Both the position numbers and the translations under genes were made by a program. DNA of 64,000 bases from NCBI RefSeq assembly GCF_002119805.1, contig NZ_CP021059.1, forward strand, positions 310,001-374,000, read 5' to 3'. The stretch's first letter is position 1. Each line of letters opens with the position of its first letter. The notes beneath the pieces are model-generated. The model was not told the DNA's origin. It saw nothing but the letters and a program-made list of their open reading frames with translations, and did not search any database. Source of the stretch: Macrococcoides canis. Lineage in GTDB: Bacteria > Bacillota > Bacilli > Staphylococcales > Staphylococcaceae. This document shows positions 46,460-56,032 of the stretch, piece by piece.

Positions 46460-46642
46460 ATGAGTAATGAAGGTAAATTCGAACAATTAAAAGGTAACGT
46501 ACAAGAAACTGTTGGCAACGCGACAGGAAATAAGGAACTAGAACAAGAAGGTAAAGAAAGCAAGATTTCTGGTAAAGTGAAAGAAGTATCTGAGAACGTA
46601 CAGGATAAAGTGAATGAAACAGTAGACAAATTTAAAAAGTAA
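46460..46642 (+). CDS. CsbD-like stress protein
   Basis: 60 residues, highly charged, with the CsbD pattern [27 protein letters not shown]. CsbD proteins are sigma-B-type general stress proteins of unknown mechanism. Start 46460 follows AAAGGTG. Confidence 0.9.
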   Translation: MSNEGKFEQLKGNVQETVGNATGNKELEQEGKESKISGKVKEVSENVQDKVNETVDKFKK

Positions 46643-46650
46643 TCTATAAA

Positions 46651-46690
46651 TTGAGGTAAATGATGAATGCATTTACCTCAATTTTTTTGT
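46651..46690 (+). terminator. terminator of csbD
   Basis: TTGAGGTAAATG / CATTTACCTCAA stem with seven T. Confidence 0.85.
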
Positions 46691-46730
46691 GTATAATAAA
46701 TATAATGATAAAGCAAAAAGGGGAAGTTCT

Positions 46731-47198
46731 ATGTATACAATATATTTAGCAGGTGGCTGTCTCTGGGGTGTACAGGCATTTTTGAAGACGGTGCCTGGTG
46801 TAGTTGAAACTGAAGCGGGTAGAGCGAACGGTATGACAGCAACGCTAGATGGACCTTATGATGGCTATGCTGAATGTGTGAAGACGGTATGCGAAGATAC
46901 ACTGGCACTACCAGAGCTATTAGATGATTTCTTTCAGATTATGGATCCGTATAGCGTGAACAAGCAAGGTGTGGACGAAGGTCCCAAATATAGAACGGGG
47001 ATTTATAGCGAAGATGAAGCGTTATTACAAGCAGCAAGAGACTATATTAATTCACGAGAAGATAAAGAGAGAATTGTCGTAGAAGTGCTGCCACTACATA
47101 ATTATGTCCGTAGTGCAGACGAACATCAGGACTATCTGGACAGACATCCAGAGGACTATTGTCATGTACCGCTTGAAATGATGAGGAAGTATAAATAA
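46731..47198 (+). CDS. divergent MsrA-like methionine sulfoxide reductase
   Basis: 155 residues. The MsrA active-site Cys10 lies in AGGCLWGVQAFLK, where the usual Phe (GCFWG) is Leu. GYAECVKTV replaces the usual GHAExVxV with its catalytic Glu kept, and NKQGVDEGPKYRTGIY matches NxQGxDxGxQYRS. The GYTGG block is changed to GRANG. It is a short, divergent member and may have altered substrate preference. Start 46731 follows AGGGGAAG. Confidence 0.8.
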   Translation: MYTIYLAGGCLWGVQAFLKTVPGVVETEAGRANGMTATLDGPYDGYAECVKTVCEDTLALPELLDDFFQIMDPYSVNKQGVDEGPKYRTGIYSEDEALLQAARDYINSREDKERIVVEVLPLHNYVRSADEHQDYLDRHPEDYCHVPLEMMRKYK

Positions 47199-47221
47199 AA
47201 GGAGAGTATAAAAAACTTCAA

Positions 47222-47255
47222 AAGCTTGTTTAATGTTAGTATTAAACAAGCTTAC
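47222..47255. terminator. bidirectional terminator
   Basis: AAGCTTGTTTAAT / ATTAAACAAGCTT stem between the convergent msrA-like and DUF4097 genes. Confidence 0.85.
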
Positions 47256-47277
47256 TTATTAAAATGGTCACAGCTAA

Positions 47278-48084
47278 TTATTCATAATCAAATTCTACGG
47301 TACCAGCGCCTATAGTCATTTTAACAAGAAATTTAGCTTCGCTTTGTGGTAAATTGATTAAATCATTTAACTCAACATCACCATTTTTTGAAGAGACGTC
47401 AAAGTGGGTATTTTGTGGCTCATTTGTATATTCAAAAGTACCGTCCCCCATACCAATATGTCCATTTATATTGATATCTGAATTTAATCCATACAATTCA
47501 ATTGTACCTGTTTTTACATCGATATTTGCTTGTTGTGAGTTAAAATGATCAAAACTAATATCGCCCATACCAACTTTTATATTAGACACATCGCTTTTAA
47601 TTTTATCCCCTTCTATCAAACCAATATCTGCATTCAATTCTAAATTCTCGGTTGAAAGATAATCCACATCAATCATACCTGCAAATGTCTTTGCCTTGAA
47701 TAATTTTAATTTTTCTTTTGGAATCAATAATTTAATTTCTATTTCATCGCGATTTTCGTGGTTTCCAAATACAAAATTTTTCTTACGATTTTTAGAATCG
47801 TTTTTCGTATTAAAATATAGAGTATTATTCTCTATTTTATACTGATAATCTTCTTTATTTATAATATTGCTGATTTCTAGTGATGCATGATTATTTTTAG
47901 ATTGTTCAACGATGATGGTGCCCTGACCTATATCTAAATCAATTGAATTAAAAGGTTGATTCAATGTTATCTGCTTATTATAGCCGTTTTGTTTTTTGGT
48001 AACCATTTGATCTTTCGTTAATAACATACCTGCTATTCCTATTATCAAGAGAAGTATACCTAAAATTATTAGAAATTTTTTCAT
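47278..48084 (-). CDS. DUF4097 family (adhesin-like beta-helix) membrane-anchored protein
   Basis: 268 residues. An N-terminal membrane anchor (MKKFLIILGILLLIIGIAGM) is followed by a repetitive beta-rich domain with the DUF4097 pattern (VDYLSTENLELNADIG, KVGMGDISFDHFNS, GTIELYGLNSD). Start 48084 has GGAG upstream; the longer frame overlaps DUF1700. It is the last gene of padR-DUF1700-DUF4097. Related proteins act in envelope-stress signalling such as Lia-type systems. Confidence 0.85.
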   Translation of the reverse strand: MKKFLIILGILLLIIGIAGMLLTKDQMVTKKQNGYNKQITLNQPFNSIDLDIGQGTIIVEQSKNNHASLEISNIINKEDYQYKIENNTLYFNTKNDSKNRKKNFVFGNHENRDEIEIKLLIPKEKLKLFKAKTFAGMIDVDYLSTENLELNADIGLIEGDKIKSDVSNIKVGMGDISFDHFNSQQANIDVKTGTIELYGLNSDININGHIGMGDGTFEYTNEPQNTHFDVSSKNGDVELNDLINLPQSEAKFLVKMTIGAGTVEFDYE

Positions 48085-48086
48085 TG

Positions 48087-48638
48087 TTATGCTCCTTTTA
48101 CCGTATTGATATTCCATTTGGCATACTTCACAATTAATTTGTTAGCATATTTTGCAAAATAGTATAATGCAAACGATAATAGAATACCGCAACCCACCAT
48201 AGTTATTGTCATAAACACATCAAATAAAGTTACAGCTTCAGCACCGTTGATTAAATAATCTGCTGCTAAAAACAACGGTGAAATGATGAAGATGAATGCA
48301 AGGACAATCATACTAATCAAAAATGATAAATAAGTGAATAATGGTACTGACATAAAAAATATATTTAAAATACCTAATCCAATCGTAGCCATTACTGCGT
48401 TCATAACGTTGGAAGTAGAAGGATTTTGAGTTGCTCGATCAACAATATATGTGGATTTTAGTTCCCTTGCGATACGTTTTGGATCGCCAAGTTCAGATGC
48501 TATTAACTGCTCATCTTTTCCATCTAATATACCATCTTCAAAATGTGCTTCATATTCAAACATTATTGATTGTTTCTCATTTTCGTTCAAACCATTTAAA
48601 TTACGATACAATGTATTTAAAAATTCCTTTCTATTCAT
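48087..48638 (-). CDS. DUF1700 / HAAS-domain membrane protein
   Basis: 183 residues. The N-terminal signalling part (MNRKEFLNTLYRNLNGLNENE, YEAHFEDGILDGKDE, SELGDPKRIARELK) is the HAAS/DUF1700 block, followed by three to four membrane helices. It overlaps padR by 8 bp, starting after AAGGAGC. Family members work with PadR regulators and DUF4097 partners. Confidence 0.88.
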   Translation of the reverse strand: MNRKEFLNTLYRNLNGLNENEKQSIMFEYEAHFEDGILDGKDEQLIASELGDPKRIARELKSTYIVDRATQNPSTSNVMNAVMATIGLGILNIFFMSVPLFTYLSFLISMIVLAFIFIISPLFLAADYLINGAEAVTLFDVFMTITMVGCGILLSFALYYFAKYANKLIVKYAKWNINTVKGA

Positions 48639-48954
48639 TGTTGTCAGCTCCTTCTAATAATTGATTAACAGATGATTTTAACTCCATCCATTCTTCTACT
48701 AAATGTTGTAAATGTACTCTTCCTGTTGAAGTGATGGTGTAATATTTACGCGCGGGACCAGCTGATGTTTTCCCCATATAAGTGTCGAGCATTCCTTCGT
48801 TTACAAGTCTTCGAAGCATTGGATAAAGCGTCCCATCAGCAATAGATAACTGTTTAGAAATCGTTTGCGAAAGCTCATAGCCATACTGGTCACCTCTACT
48901 GATTTCATTCATAACAACGAGTTCTAACACACCCTTTTTTAATTGAATGTTCAT
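48631..48954 (-). CDS. PadR family transcriptional regulator
   Basis: 107 residues. GVLELVVMNEISRGDQYGYELSQTISKQLS, DGTLYPMLRRLVNEGMLDTY and GPARKYYTITSTGRVHL are the PadR winged helix of the short DUF1700-linked group. Start 48954 has AGGAG; ATG 48975 is upstream of that site. First gene of the three-gene operon. Confidence 0.9.
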   Translation of the reverse strand: MNIQLKKGVLELVVMNEISRGDQYGYELSQTISKQLSIADGTLYPMLRRLVNEGMLDTYMGKTSAGPARKYYTITSTGRVHLQHLVEEWMELKSSVNQLLEGADNNE

Positions 48955-48981
48955 ATTCCGACTCCTAACTAGCAAATATAT

Positions 48982-49006
48982 CGATATAGTTATTATGACT
49001 ATATCG
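48982..49006 (-). promoter_or_regulatory. PadR operator
   Basis: CGATATAGT (48982-48990) and ACTATATCG (48998-49006), a perfect 9-bp inverted repeat just upstream of padR, with a second AT-rich half-site pair beyond. It most likely serves autorepression of the operon. Confidence 0.6.
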
Positions 49007-49109
49007 TATCATCTACTAGTGGATATTTCAATATAGAAGAATAGATTATTTACTAATGTTGTAAAATAAAAATATCTTTTGATAAAATATGAGAAAATGA
49101 GGTGATGAA

Positions 49110-49610
49110 ATGATTGAATTTAGAAGGTTGACAATGAATGATAAAGTTGCTTTTGAAGAATATATGAGAGAGTGGAATAACCCAGAAGAAATTGTGCCCA
49201 CTGCTACAAACTATTCTCGTTATAGTAGTTTTGAAGATATGATTGAAAAATTAGATATAAGAGAATCTGGTCAAGATTGGGTGAAGAATACTACATTTTT
49301 TTACTTTATAGATGGTGTTATTATTGGTGCAGCTAATATTAGGCATAAGCTTACAAAGGATTTGCTGAACACGGGTGGACATATTGGGTATGGTGTAGCC
49401 CGAAGTTATAGAGGGCAAGGCTATGCTACTAAAATTCTTCAGGAATCCCTTGTTTTTGCACGTTCTATTGGAATTGACAAAGCTTTAATTACTTGTGACG
49501 AAGATAACATTGCTTCAAGTAGAGTAATCATAAAGAACGGGGGATTAGAGGATAAACCATATTTACAGTCTGATGGTATTAAAAGCAGACGATTTTGGAT
49601 CGATATATAA
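49110..49610 (+). CDS. GNAT family N-acetyltransferase
   Basis: 166 residues. The acetyl-CoA loop is GYGVARSYRGQGYATKIL (Q/RxxGxG/A pattern) and the C-terminal strand has ITCDEDNIASSRVIIKNGG, typical of the RimJ/L-like GNAT group. Substrate unknown. GAGGTGATG precedes the start. Confidence 0.88.
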   Translation: MIEFRRLTMNDKVAFEEYMREWNNPEEIVPTATNYSRYSSFEDMIEKLDIRESGQDWVKNTTFFYFIDGVIIGAANIRHKLTKDLLNTGGHIGYGVARSYRGQGYATKILQESLVFARSIGIDKALITCDEDNIASSRVIIKNGGLEDKPYLQSDGIKSRRFWIDI

Positions 49611-49646
49611 GGTATCATGCTGATAATGCATGATACTTTTTTTATC
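49610..49646 (+). terminator. terminator of the GNAT gene
   Basis: GTATCATGC / GCATGATAC stem with seven T. Confidence 0.85.
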
Positions 49647-49648
49647 GG

Positions 49649-49675
49649 TTGACATATACCCTATAAGGGTATAAT
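49649..49675 (+). promoter_or_regulatory. csoR-copA-copZ promoter with CsoR operator
   Basis: TTGACA (49649-49654) and TATAAT (49670-49675), with the perfect palindrome ATACCCTATAAGGGTAT (49656-49672) filling the spacer. CsoR binds such C/G-run palindromes and leaves DNA when Cu(I) binds. Confidence 0.8.
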
Positions 49676-49723
49676 ATAAAGATGTAATGAAAGATACCCC
49701 CATACAGTATAGGAGATGATAAG

Positions 49724-50020
49724 ATGTCAGAGCATCAGCATATTGCAGCACCGAGAGATAATGAAGAGAAAGAAAAGTTGATCAAGCGTTTAAAGCGTGT
49801 TGAAGGTCAAGTGCGTGGTATTCAGAAGATGATAGAAGAGGATCGTTATTGTGTCGATATTCTTGTGCAGATAAGTGCGATTGAGTCAGCGATGAAGCAG
49901 GTAGGTTATGCGATAACGGAGCGTCATATGAAGCATTGTGTGAGTGATGCAATTAAAGCAGGCGATGGTAACGATTCAATCGAAGAGTTAATGAAGGTAC
50001 TAAAGCAGTTCAATAAATAA
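49724..50020 (+). CDS. csoR: copper-sensing repressor CsoR
   Basis: 98 residues. The Cu(I) ligands C43, H68 and C72 are present in RYCVDIL and ERHMKHC, with the helical [18 protein letters not shown] block. CsoR represses copA in the copper-free state. The promoter holds a CsoR-like palindrome, and copA starts 13 bp after the csoR stop. Confidence 0.93.
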   Translation: MSEHQHIAAPRDNEEKEKLIKRLKRVEGQVRGIQKMIEEDRYCVDILVQISAIESAMKQVGYAITERHMKHCVSDAIKAGDGNDSIEELMKVLKQFNK

Positions 50021-50033
50021 GGAGTGCATTTGT

Positions 50034-52409
50034 ATGGCAAAACAAGAAGTAACTTTACCGATAGAAGGGATGACGTGTGTGGCTTGTTCAAATCGTATCG
50101 AGAAAGTGCTGAATAAGATGGATGGTGTTGATGCCCAGGTGAATTTAACGACTGAGCGTGCAACCGTTCATTATGATGAAGATAAATTGAGTTTAAATGA
50201 TATTTCTGAGCGTATCGATAAACTGGGATATCAAGTTCGTCCGGCACATGCAGAGTTTGATATTACTGGGATGACGTGTGCGGCTTGTTCAAATCGTATC
50301 GAGAAAGTATTGAATAAACAGCCTGGTATACAAAGTGCAACAGTGAATCTTTCGACTGAAGTTGCAACGGTTGATTATTATCCGGGAAATATGGACGAGT
50401 CCGATATTATCGCCCGTATTAAGAAGCTTGGGTATGATGCAACGCTTAAGAGTGAGGAGCAGTCTGATCGTAAAGAAAATGAGTTGCGACGCAAAAAGTA
50501 TAAATTGATATTAGCAGCGTTATTATCTTTGCCGTTATTAATTACGATGTTGACGCATCTGTTCGGTATTCATCTGCCGCATATCTTTATGAATCCGTGG
50601 TTTCAGTTTGCGTTTGCGTTTCCAGTGCAATTTATAATTGGCTGGCAGTTCTACACAGGCGCCTATAAAAGTTTACGTAGTGGATCCGCCAATATGGATG
50701 TACTTGTAGCACTTGGAACAAGCGCCGCATTTTTCTATAGTTTATATGAGAGTATTAAAGGGATGAGAGGATTAACGAATGATCCCCATCTTTACTTCGA
50801 AACGAGTGCTGTTTTGATTACTTTAATATTGTTCGGTAAGTATCTGGAAGCACGTGCGAAATCACAGACGACAAATGCTTTATCCAGTCTATTAAACTTA
50901 CAGGCGAAAGATGCACGTGTGATTAGAGATGGCAAAGAGCAGATGATAAGTGTGGATGCATTACAAGTAGGAGATCATATTATTGTGAAACCGGGTGAAA
51001 AAGTACCGGTAGATGGTGTCATTGTTAAAGGGAACTCTTCTGTTGATGAGTCTATGTTAACCGGTGAATCGATTCCTGTTGAGAAGAATACAGGTGATAA
51101 AGTTATCGGTGCGACGATGAATAAGAATGGGAGTTTCACGATGGAAGCTACGAAAGTCGGCAAGGATACTGCGCTGCAGTCAATCGTCAAAATAGTAGAA
51201 TCAGCACAAGGTTCTAAGGCGCCAATTCAACGTATGGCAGATGTTATATCTGGATACTTCGTTCCGATTGTTGTAGGTATCGCGATACTTACGTTTATCG
51301 TATGGATGTTATTTGTTAATCAAGGGTTTGAAGCATCGCTTGTTGCAGCGATATCTGTTCTTGTTATTGCGTGTCCTTGTGCATTAGGACTCGCCACACC
51401 GACATCTATTATGGTAGGAACAGGTCGAGCGGCAGAACGCGGGATTCTCTTCAAAGGTGGAGAGCATCTGGAGCGTACACACGAAATCGATACTATTGTT
51501 TTAGATAAGACTGGAACGGTAACGAAAGGTGAGCCAGAAGTAACAGATTTCACAGGAGACGATCGCGCACTTCAATATTTAGCAAGTAGTGAACAATCTT
51601 CTGAGCATCCACTTGCGAGTGCGATTGTGAAGTATGCTGAAGAACACGCAGTAACATTGAAAGACGTAGCACACTTTGAAGCTGTACCAGGACACGGAAT
51701 TCACACACAAATTGATGATAAAGATATATATATCGGTAATCGTAAGCTGATGCAGCAGTATAATATTGAAACAGAAGCATTCGAGCAAGATATGCAGCTA
51801 TTTGAAAAACAAGGTAAAACTGCGATGATGATTGCTTATGAAGGGAAAGTACAAGGTATCGTAGCTGTGCAGGATACAGTGAAACCAAGCGCGAAAGATG
51901 CCATTGATGAACTGAAAGCTATGGGTATAGAAGTGATTATGCTTACCGGCGACAATCAACGTACTGCTCAAGCAATTGCAAGTGAAGTTGGTATTGAGGA
52001 AGTGATCGCTGAAGTCTTGCCAGAAGATAAAGCAGATAAGGTTACAGCATTGCAGGCGCAAGGTAAGAAGGTGGCTATGGTAGGAGATGGTGTGAACGAT
52101 GCACCAGCCCTCGCACTAAGTGATATCGGTATTGCAATAGGTACAGGAACAGAAGTCGCGATAGAAGCGGCTGACGTGACGATACTAGGTGGTGAGCTGA
52201 CATTGATACCAGAAGCGATTAAACTGAGTCATGCAACGATCCGAAATGTAAAACAAAACTTAGGATTTGCATTTGGTTATAATATTATCGGTATTCCATT
52301 TGCAGCATTAGGCTTATTGGCGCCATGGATTGCGGGGCTTGCTATGGCATTATCATCAGTAAGTGTTGTCAGTAACGCTCTAAGACTGAAATCTGTTAAA
52401 ATTAAATAA
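50034..52409 (+). CDS. copA: copper-exporting P1B-type ATPase CopA
   Basis: 791 residues. Two N-terminal heavy-metal domains (GMTCVACS and GMTCAACS), the membrane motif CPC at 447-449, the phosphorylation site DKTGT with D491, TGES, and the hinge [10 protein letters not shown]. It pumps Cu(I) out of the cytoplasm. The two HMA modules share a 41-bp stretch with a single mismatch (50067-50107 and 50268-50308), a recent internal duplication or conversion. Confidence 0.96.
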   Translation: MAKQEVTLPIEGMTCVACSNRIEKVLNKMDGVDAQVNLTTERATVHYDEDKLSLNDISERIDKLGYQVRPAHAEFDITGMTCAACSNRIEKVLNKQPGIQSATVNLSTEVATVDYYPGNMDESDIIARIKKLGYDATLKSEEQSDRKENELRRKKYKLILAALLSLPLLITMLTHLFGIHLPHIFMNPWFQFAFAFPVQFIIGWQFYTGAYKSLRSGSANMDVLVALGTSAAFFYSLYESIKGMRGLTNDPHLYFETSAVLITLILFGKYLEARAKSQTTNALSSLLNLQAKDARVIRDGKEQMISVDALQVGDHIIVKPGEKVPVDGVIVKGNSSVDESMLTGESIPVEKNTGDKVIGATMNKNGSFTMEATKVGKDTALQSIVKIVESAQGSKAPIQRMADVISGYFVPIVVGIAILTFIVWMLFVNQGFEASLVAAISVLVIACPCALGLATPTSIMVGTGRAAERGILFKGGEHLERTHEIDTIVLDKTGTVTKGEPEVTDFTGDDRALQYLASSEQSSEHPLASAIVKYAEEHAVTLKDVAHFEAVPGHGIHTQIDDKDIYIGNRKLMQQYNIETEAFEQDMQLFEKQGKTAMMIAYEGKVQGIVAVQDTVKPSAKDAIDELKAMGIEVIMLTGDNQRTAQAIASEVGIEEVIAEVLPEDKADKVTALQAQGKKVAMVGDGVNDAPALALSDIGIAIGTGTEVAIEAADVTILGGELTLIPEAIKLSHATIRNVKQNLGFAFGYNIIGIPFAALGLLAPWIAGLAMALSSVSVVSNALRLKSVKIK

Positions 52410-52433
52410 AATAGAAGTAAAGGGGAGTTTATT

Positions 52434-52634
52434 ATGGAAACAGTATTAGAAGTAAAAGGTATGACATGTGGACATTGTAAATCAGCAGTAGAAGGTGCAG
52501 CGAAAGAAGTTGCAGGTGTAAGTGAAGCAGCAGCAGACATTGAGCAAGGGATTGCGACAATTACGCATGACGAATCAGTGAATATTGACGATGTAAAGCA
52601 ATCAATTGAAGATCAAGGTTATGACGTGAAATAA
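52434..52634 (+). CDS. copZ: copper chaperone CopZ
   Basis: 66 residues, one HMA domain with the metal site GMTCGHC (C12, C15). It hands Cu(I) to CopA. Preceded by AAAGGGGAG, 24 bp after copA; last gene of the operon. Confidence 0.95.
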   Translation: METVLEVKGMTCGHCKSAVEGAAKEVAGVSEAAADIEQGIATITHDESVNIDDVKQSIEDQGYDVK

Positions 52635-52636
52635 AA

Positions 52637-52675
52637 TATGCTGTCGCGAATGCGACAGCATATTTTATTTCACTT
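52637..52675. terminator. bidirectional terminator
   Basis: AAATATGCTGTCGC / GCGACAGCATATTTT stem between convergent copZ and the nucleoside hydrolase gene. Confidence 0.85.
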
Positions 52676-53603
52676 TCTTTGCTAGGTCAGTAATGTAGTT
52701 AAAGAAAGCGTCATGGTCAACATCATATACGACATTCACTGGACGTCCTTCTTCCATTTCATAAGTACGACCTTGACTTGGACCGTGTGTATAAACACCT
52801 GAGAATACTTCTTTTGATTTCACAAGGTCAGGTTTACCGATAGATGCCGTTGTGAGAACGTCCCATAAGTAGTAAGTAGAATTTGTTACAAAGTGTTTAA
52901 GCGGTGGTACGACGGCGTAACTTACACCTAAGAAATCGACGCCTGGATATTGACGTTCATTTGCCCACATCTGTCTGATGTCTCCTGTAAGAGGGACTTG
53001 AATAGTACTTTCTAGAGCCACCATATCGATTTTGATGTTCGTATCAAAGACAACACCAACGGCTTCTGGATCCCAGAAAGCATTCCATTCGGCAGTGCCA
53101 TCATGTTCTGGTTCATGTACGTTTCCTTCAGCGCGGTAAGTACCACCCATCCAAACAAGCTTCTCGATTTTCTCTTCGATCTTAGGTTCAACTTCTAAAG
53201 CCTTTGCTAAGTCTGTTAACGGACCTGTGAACAATAAAGTTGTTTTACCTTTTCCGCTCATTAATTTTTCGATTAAGTGTTCATGTGCAGGTAACTTTGA
53301 AAGTGGTGCATCAATAGAGCCTTTCTCATTTAATATTGGAAGTGCATCCATAAAGAAAGCATGCATTCTCCAGTCTTTAGGAAATGGGTTTTTTCCGCGT
53401 AGTGGACTCATTGCAGTTTCGAGCTTGCCATCTCCAAAGCGGTCAATAATTTTTCTTGATGCATATGTTGCAGGTTCTATATAGCAATCCGCATCAATAA
53501 CACTCACACCAGTCAATTCGATATCTTCCATTTGTAATAAGAGGAATAATGAAATTAAATCATCGACGCCTCCATCATGATTGAAATATACTTTATGTGC
53601 CAT
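52665..53603 (-). CDS. nucleoside hydrolase (IunH/RihA-like)
   Basis: 312 residues. The family's N-terminal calcium motif DxDxxxDD appears as NHDGGVDD, so the first Asp is Asn. LLFTGPLTDLAKAL and GGTYRAEGNVHEPEHDGTAEWNAFWDPEA supply the second and third blocks, with the GNVxPxAEfN pattern. Family members split nucleosides into base and ribose. The changed first Asp occurs in a recognisable subgroup and need not mean inactivity. GGAG upstream. Confidence 0.85.
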   Translation of the reverse strand: MAHKVYFNHDGGVDDLISLFLLLQMEDIELTGVSVIDADCYIEPATYASRKIIDRFGDGKLETAMSPLRGKNPFPKDWRMHAFFMDALPILNEKGSIDAPLSKLPAHEHLIEKLMSGKGKTTLLFTGPLTDLAKALEVEPKIEEKIEKLVWMGGTYRAEGNVHEPEHDGTAEWNAFWDPEAVGVVFDTNIKIDMVALESTIQVPLTGDIRQMWANERQYPGVDFLGVSYAVVPPLKHFVTNSTYYLWDVLTTASIGKPDLVKSKEVFSGVYTHGPSQGRTYEMEEGRPVNVVYDVDHDAFFNYITDLAKKVK

Positions 53604-53745
53604 AAATTCTCCTACTTTCGATTCATTTACAAGACTATTATATAGTTTAATTGTGTAATTTCAATAGTGAGTAAGAATAGTTGTAATTAAAAAGAAAAGA
53701 TATATAATTCTAATTAGATATAAAAAGTATACTAGAGGTGAGAGG

Positions 53746-54795
53746 ATGAAAATAGAATTAGGATTAACGTCATTCGGAGATAACGGTTCGATTCATACGA
53801 TGGAAGGAAGACTGCCAGCCATTCCTGCAGATGAGCGTATTAGAAATCTCGTTGAAGAGATACAGCTTGCTGATCAGCTCGGTCTTGATATATACGGTCT
53901 TGGTGAACATCATCGTAAAGATTTCGCAGTATCAGATCCAGTAACAGTGCTCGCTGCGGCGGCGAGTTTGACGAAAGATATTAGGTTAAGTTCTGCTGTA
54001 ACTGTTCTATCAAGTGATGATCCTGTACGCGTATATCAGCGTTTTGCGACGCTCGATGCGATTAGTAATGGGCGTGCAGAGATTATGGCAGGGCGTGGAT
54101 CATTTATCGAGTCGTTCCCATTGTTTGGTTACGATTTAAATGATTACAATGAATTATTCGATGAGAAGCTCGCATTATTATTAGAAATAAACAAAAATGA
54201 AATTGTTAATTGGCAAGGACATCATAGACCTTCAATTGATAATAAGATTGTGATGCCAAGAGCGATACAAAAAGAATTACCGATTCATATCGCAACGGGT
54301 GGAACACCAGAGTCATCTGCTCGAGCTGGCATGCTGGGATTACCGATTACTTATGCAATTATTGGTGGGAATCCAGAACGTTTTAAATATAATGTAGATG
54401 TTTATCGTCATGCATTGAATGCTTCTGGTTTTGATGCAGATCAAGCATTTATTTCAACGCATTCATGGGGATATGTTGCAGCTACAGATGAAGAAGCATT
54501 TGATGCATACTATCCCTCTACGAAAGCAAGTCATGATCGTTTAGCAAGAGAACGTGGATGGCCAATGTATTCGGAAGCTCAGTTTATGAACGAGATAGAG
54601 CGTGGTGCTTTATATGTAGGAAGTCCAGAACGTGTCGCTCAAAAAATTATTAAAACTGTAGAAGCGCTCAGTTTAAATCGCTTTATGCTACATTTACCTG
54701 TAGGATCGATGAAACATGAACTGACGATGAATTCAATTCGTTTATACGGTGAACAAGTTAAACCGATCGTTGATGAATATTTCAAAGATAAATAA
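53746..54795 (+). CDS. LLM-class flavin-dependent oxidoreductase (bacterial luciferase-like)
   Basis: 349 residues of the shorter LLM group: ELGLTSFGDNG, LDIYGLGEHHRKDFAVSDP, LSSAVTVLSSDDPVRVYQRFATLDAISNGRAEIMAGRG. FMN-dependent, substrate unknown. AGAGGTGAG precedes ATG. Followed by an HD gene 10 bp downstream, so they may share a transcript. Confidence 0.88.
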   Translation: MKIELGLTSFGDNGSIHTMEGRLPAIPADERIRNLVEEIQLADQLGLDIYGLGEHHRKDFAVSDPVTVLAAAASLTKDIRLSSAVTVLSSDDPVRVYQRFATLDAISNGRAEIMAGRGSFIESFPLFGYDLNDYNELFDEKLALLLEINKNEIVNWQGHHRPSIDNKIVMPRAIQKELPIHIATGGTPESSARAGMLGLPITYAIIGGNPERFKYNVDVYRHALNASGFDADQAFISTHSWGYVAATDEEAFDAYYPSTKASHDRLARERGWPMYSEAQFMNEIERGALYVGSPERVAQKIIKTVEALSLNRFMLHLPVGSMKHELTMNSIRLYGEQVKPIVDEYFKDK

Positions 54796-54805
54796 GGAGG
54801 ATATG

Positions 54806-55387
54806 ATGACGATTCAGGAAGTTGCAGAATTTGCTCGAGAAATTGAAAAATTAAAAACCGTGAAGCGCAGAAGTGATACGCTGGATGGTCGATTTGAAAA
54901 CAGTGCAGAGCATTCATGGCAGGCAGCTCTTATTGCTAATGAATTTGTACCATATTATCCAGAAGGTATTGATATTTCAATTGTAACCCGAATGTTACTC
55001 GTACATGATTTAGGAGAAATATATGCAGGGGATACATGGGTTTTTGATGATGCAGGAAAGAGTGATGCATTTGAAAGAGAATTAGCCTCTTTAAAAAAGG
55101 TGATTGCAAGCTTACCGGAAGCTTCACAAGCATCCATTCTTTCTTTATGGAAAGCATTTGAACGTGGAGAAAGTCATGAAGCAAAGTTCGCACGAATTAT
55201 AGATGCCCTTATCGCACTTATCAATTTACATGAAGTTAGTGAAGTGAACTATAACCCATACAATCTGACAAGAAGCCAAGTTGTGCGCAAGAAGCAGTTT
55301 ATTGGGGAAGATGCACCTGAGATCTGGAAATACGCACATGACTTGATTCATCAATGTGTACAAAAAGGATTATTAATCGATGAATAA
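54806..55387 (+). CDS. HD-domain phosphohydrolase (YfbR/HDDC2-like)
   Basis: 193 residues. Metal ligands H36 (in SAEHSW), H67 and D68 (in LLVHDLGEIYAGD) form the HD site. Relatives are 5'-deoxynucleotidases. Start 54806 gives five bases from AAGGAGG; ATG 54803 is only two bases from it. Confidence 0.85.
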   Translation: MTIQEVAEFAREIEKLKTVKRRSDTLDGRFENSAEHSWQAALIANEFVPYYPEGIDISIVTRMLLVHDLGEIYAGDTWVFDDAGKSDAFERELASLKKVIASLPEASQASILSLWKAFERGESHEAKFARIIDALIALINLHEVSEVNYNPYNLTRSQVVRKKQFIGEDAPEIWKYAHDLIHQCVQKGLLIDE

Positions 55388-55438
55388 TTTTTAGCAATTT
55401 GAGATAATGAAGTATACATTGATAAAGGTGGAAATGAA

Positions 55439-56005
55439 ATGAGAATTATTGTGTATTGTGGTGCGAGTGAAGGAAATGCTCCTGTATATCTGGAAAATGC
55501 AAGAACTTTAGGGAAGTGGATTGCTGACAATCACCACTCCCTCGTTTATGGTGGCGGTAATGTAGGTTTAATGGGAGAAGTTGCGAATACTGTACTCGAA
55601 TATGATGGTCGTGTAGTAGGCGTTATACCGAAGTTTCTAGCCGATAGAGAAATTGCACATAACGGTTTGACGGATTTAATCGTAGTAGATAATATGTCTG
55701 AGCGAAAGAATAAAATTCTCGAAGTAGGAGATGTTTGTATCGCATTGCCAGGTGGGCCTGGTACACTAGAAGAAATTAGTGAAGTCGTTTCATGGTCACG
55801 TATCGGACAGAATGACAGACCATGCATTTTGTACAATGAAAGCGGCTATTACGATTTGTTAGAAGCGTTTTATGACAATATGGTCGATAAAGGTTTTCTG
55901 ACGCAAGCAGATAGAGACAATGTATATTTTGTTAAAAGTGTTGAAGCATTAAATGAAGTGATAGATAACTATAGTAAGCCTGCAATAAGAATATATAAAA
56001 AATAA
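55439..56005 (+). CDS. LOG family protein (TIGR00730, YvdD-like)
   Basis: 188 residues. The N-terminus has VYCGASEG, GGGNVGLMGEVA follows, and the LOG motif reads PGGPGTLEE at about 104-112 with the upstream MSERK. Relatives remove ribose 5-phosphate from cytokinin nucleotides or AMP-like compounds. Full length. Confidence 0.9.
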   Translation: MRIIVYCGASEGNAPVYLENARTLGKWIADNHHSLVYGGGNVGLMGEVANTVLEYDGRVVGVIPKFLADREIAHNGLTDLIVVDNMSERKNKILEVGDVCIALPGGPGTLEEISEVVSWSRIGQNDRPCILYNESGYYDLLEAFYDNMVDKGFLTQADRDNVYFVKSVEALNEVIDNYSKPAIRIYKK

Positions 56006-56032
56006 GATCCAGAACTGGATCTTATTTTTTAT
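56003..56032. terminator. bidirectional terminator
   Basis: AAGATCCAG / CTGGATCTT stem between the convergent LOG and tcyP genes, with a TATTTTTTAT tract. Confidence 0.8.

Noticed and set aside
46069-46629. 186-aa minus-strand ORF opposite the MetE-like gene and csbD
   Set aside because: Serine/leucine-rich low-complexity translation with no start signal; a shadow of two well-supported plus-strand genes.
52665-53603. Nucleoside hydrolase as inactive because the first Asp of DxDxxxDD is Asn
   Set aside because: The remaining motifs are intact and the same NHDGGVDD form is typical of a subgroup, so inactivity cannot be claimed.
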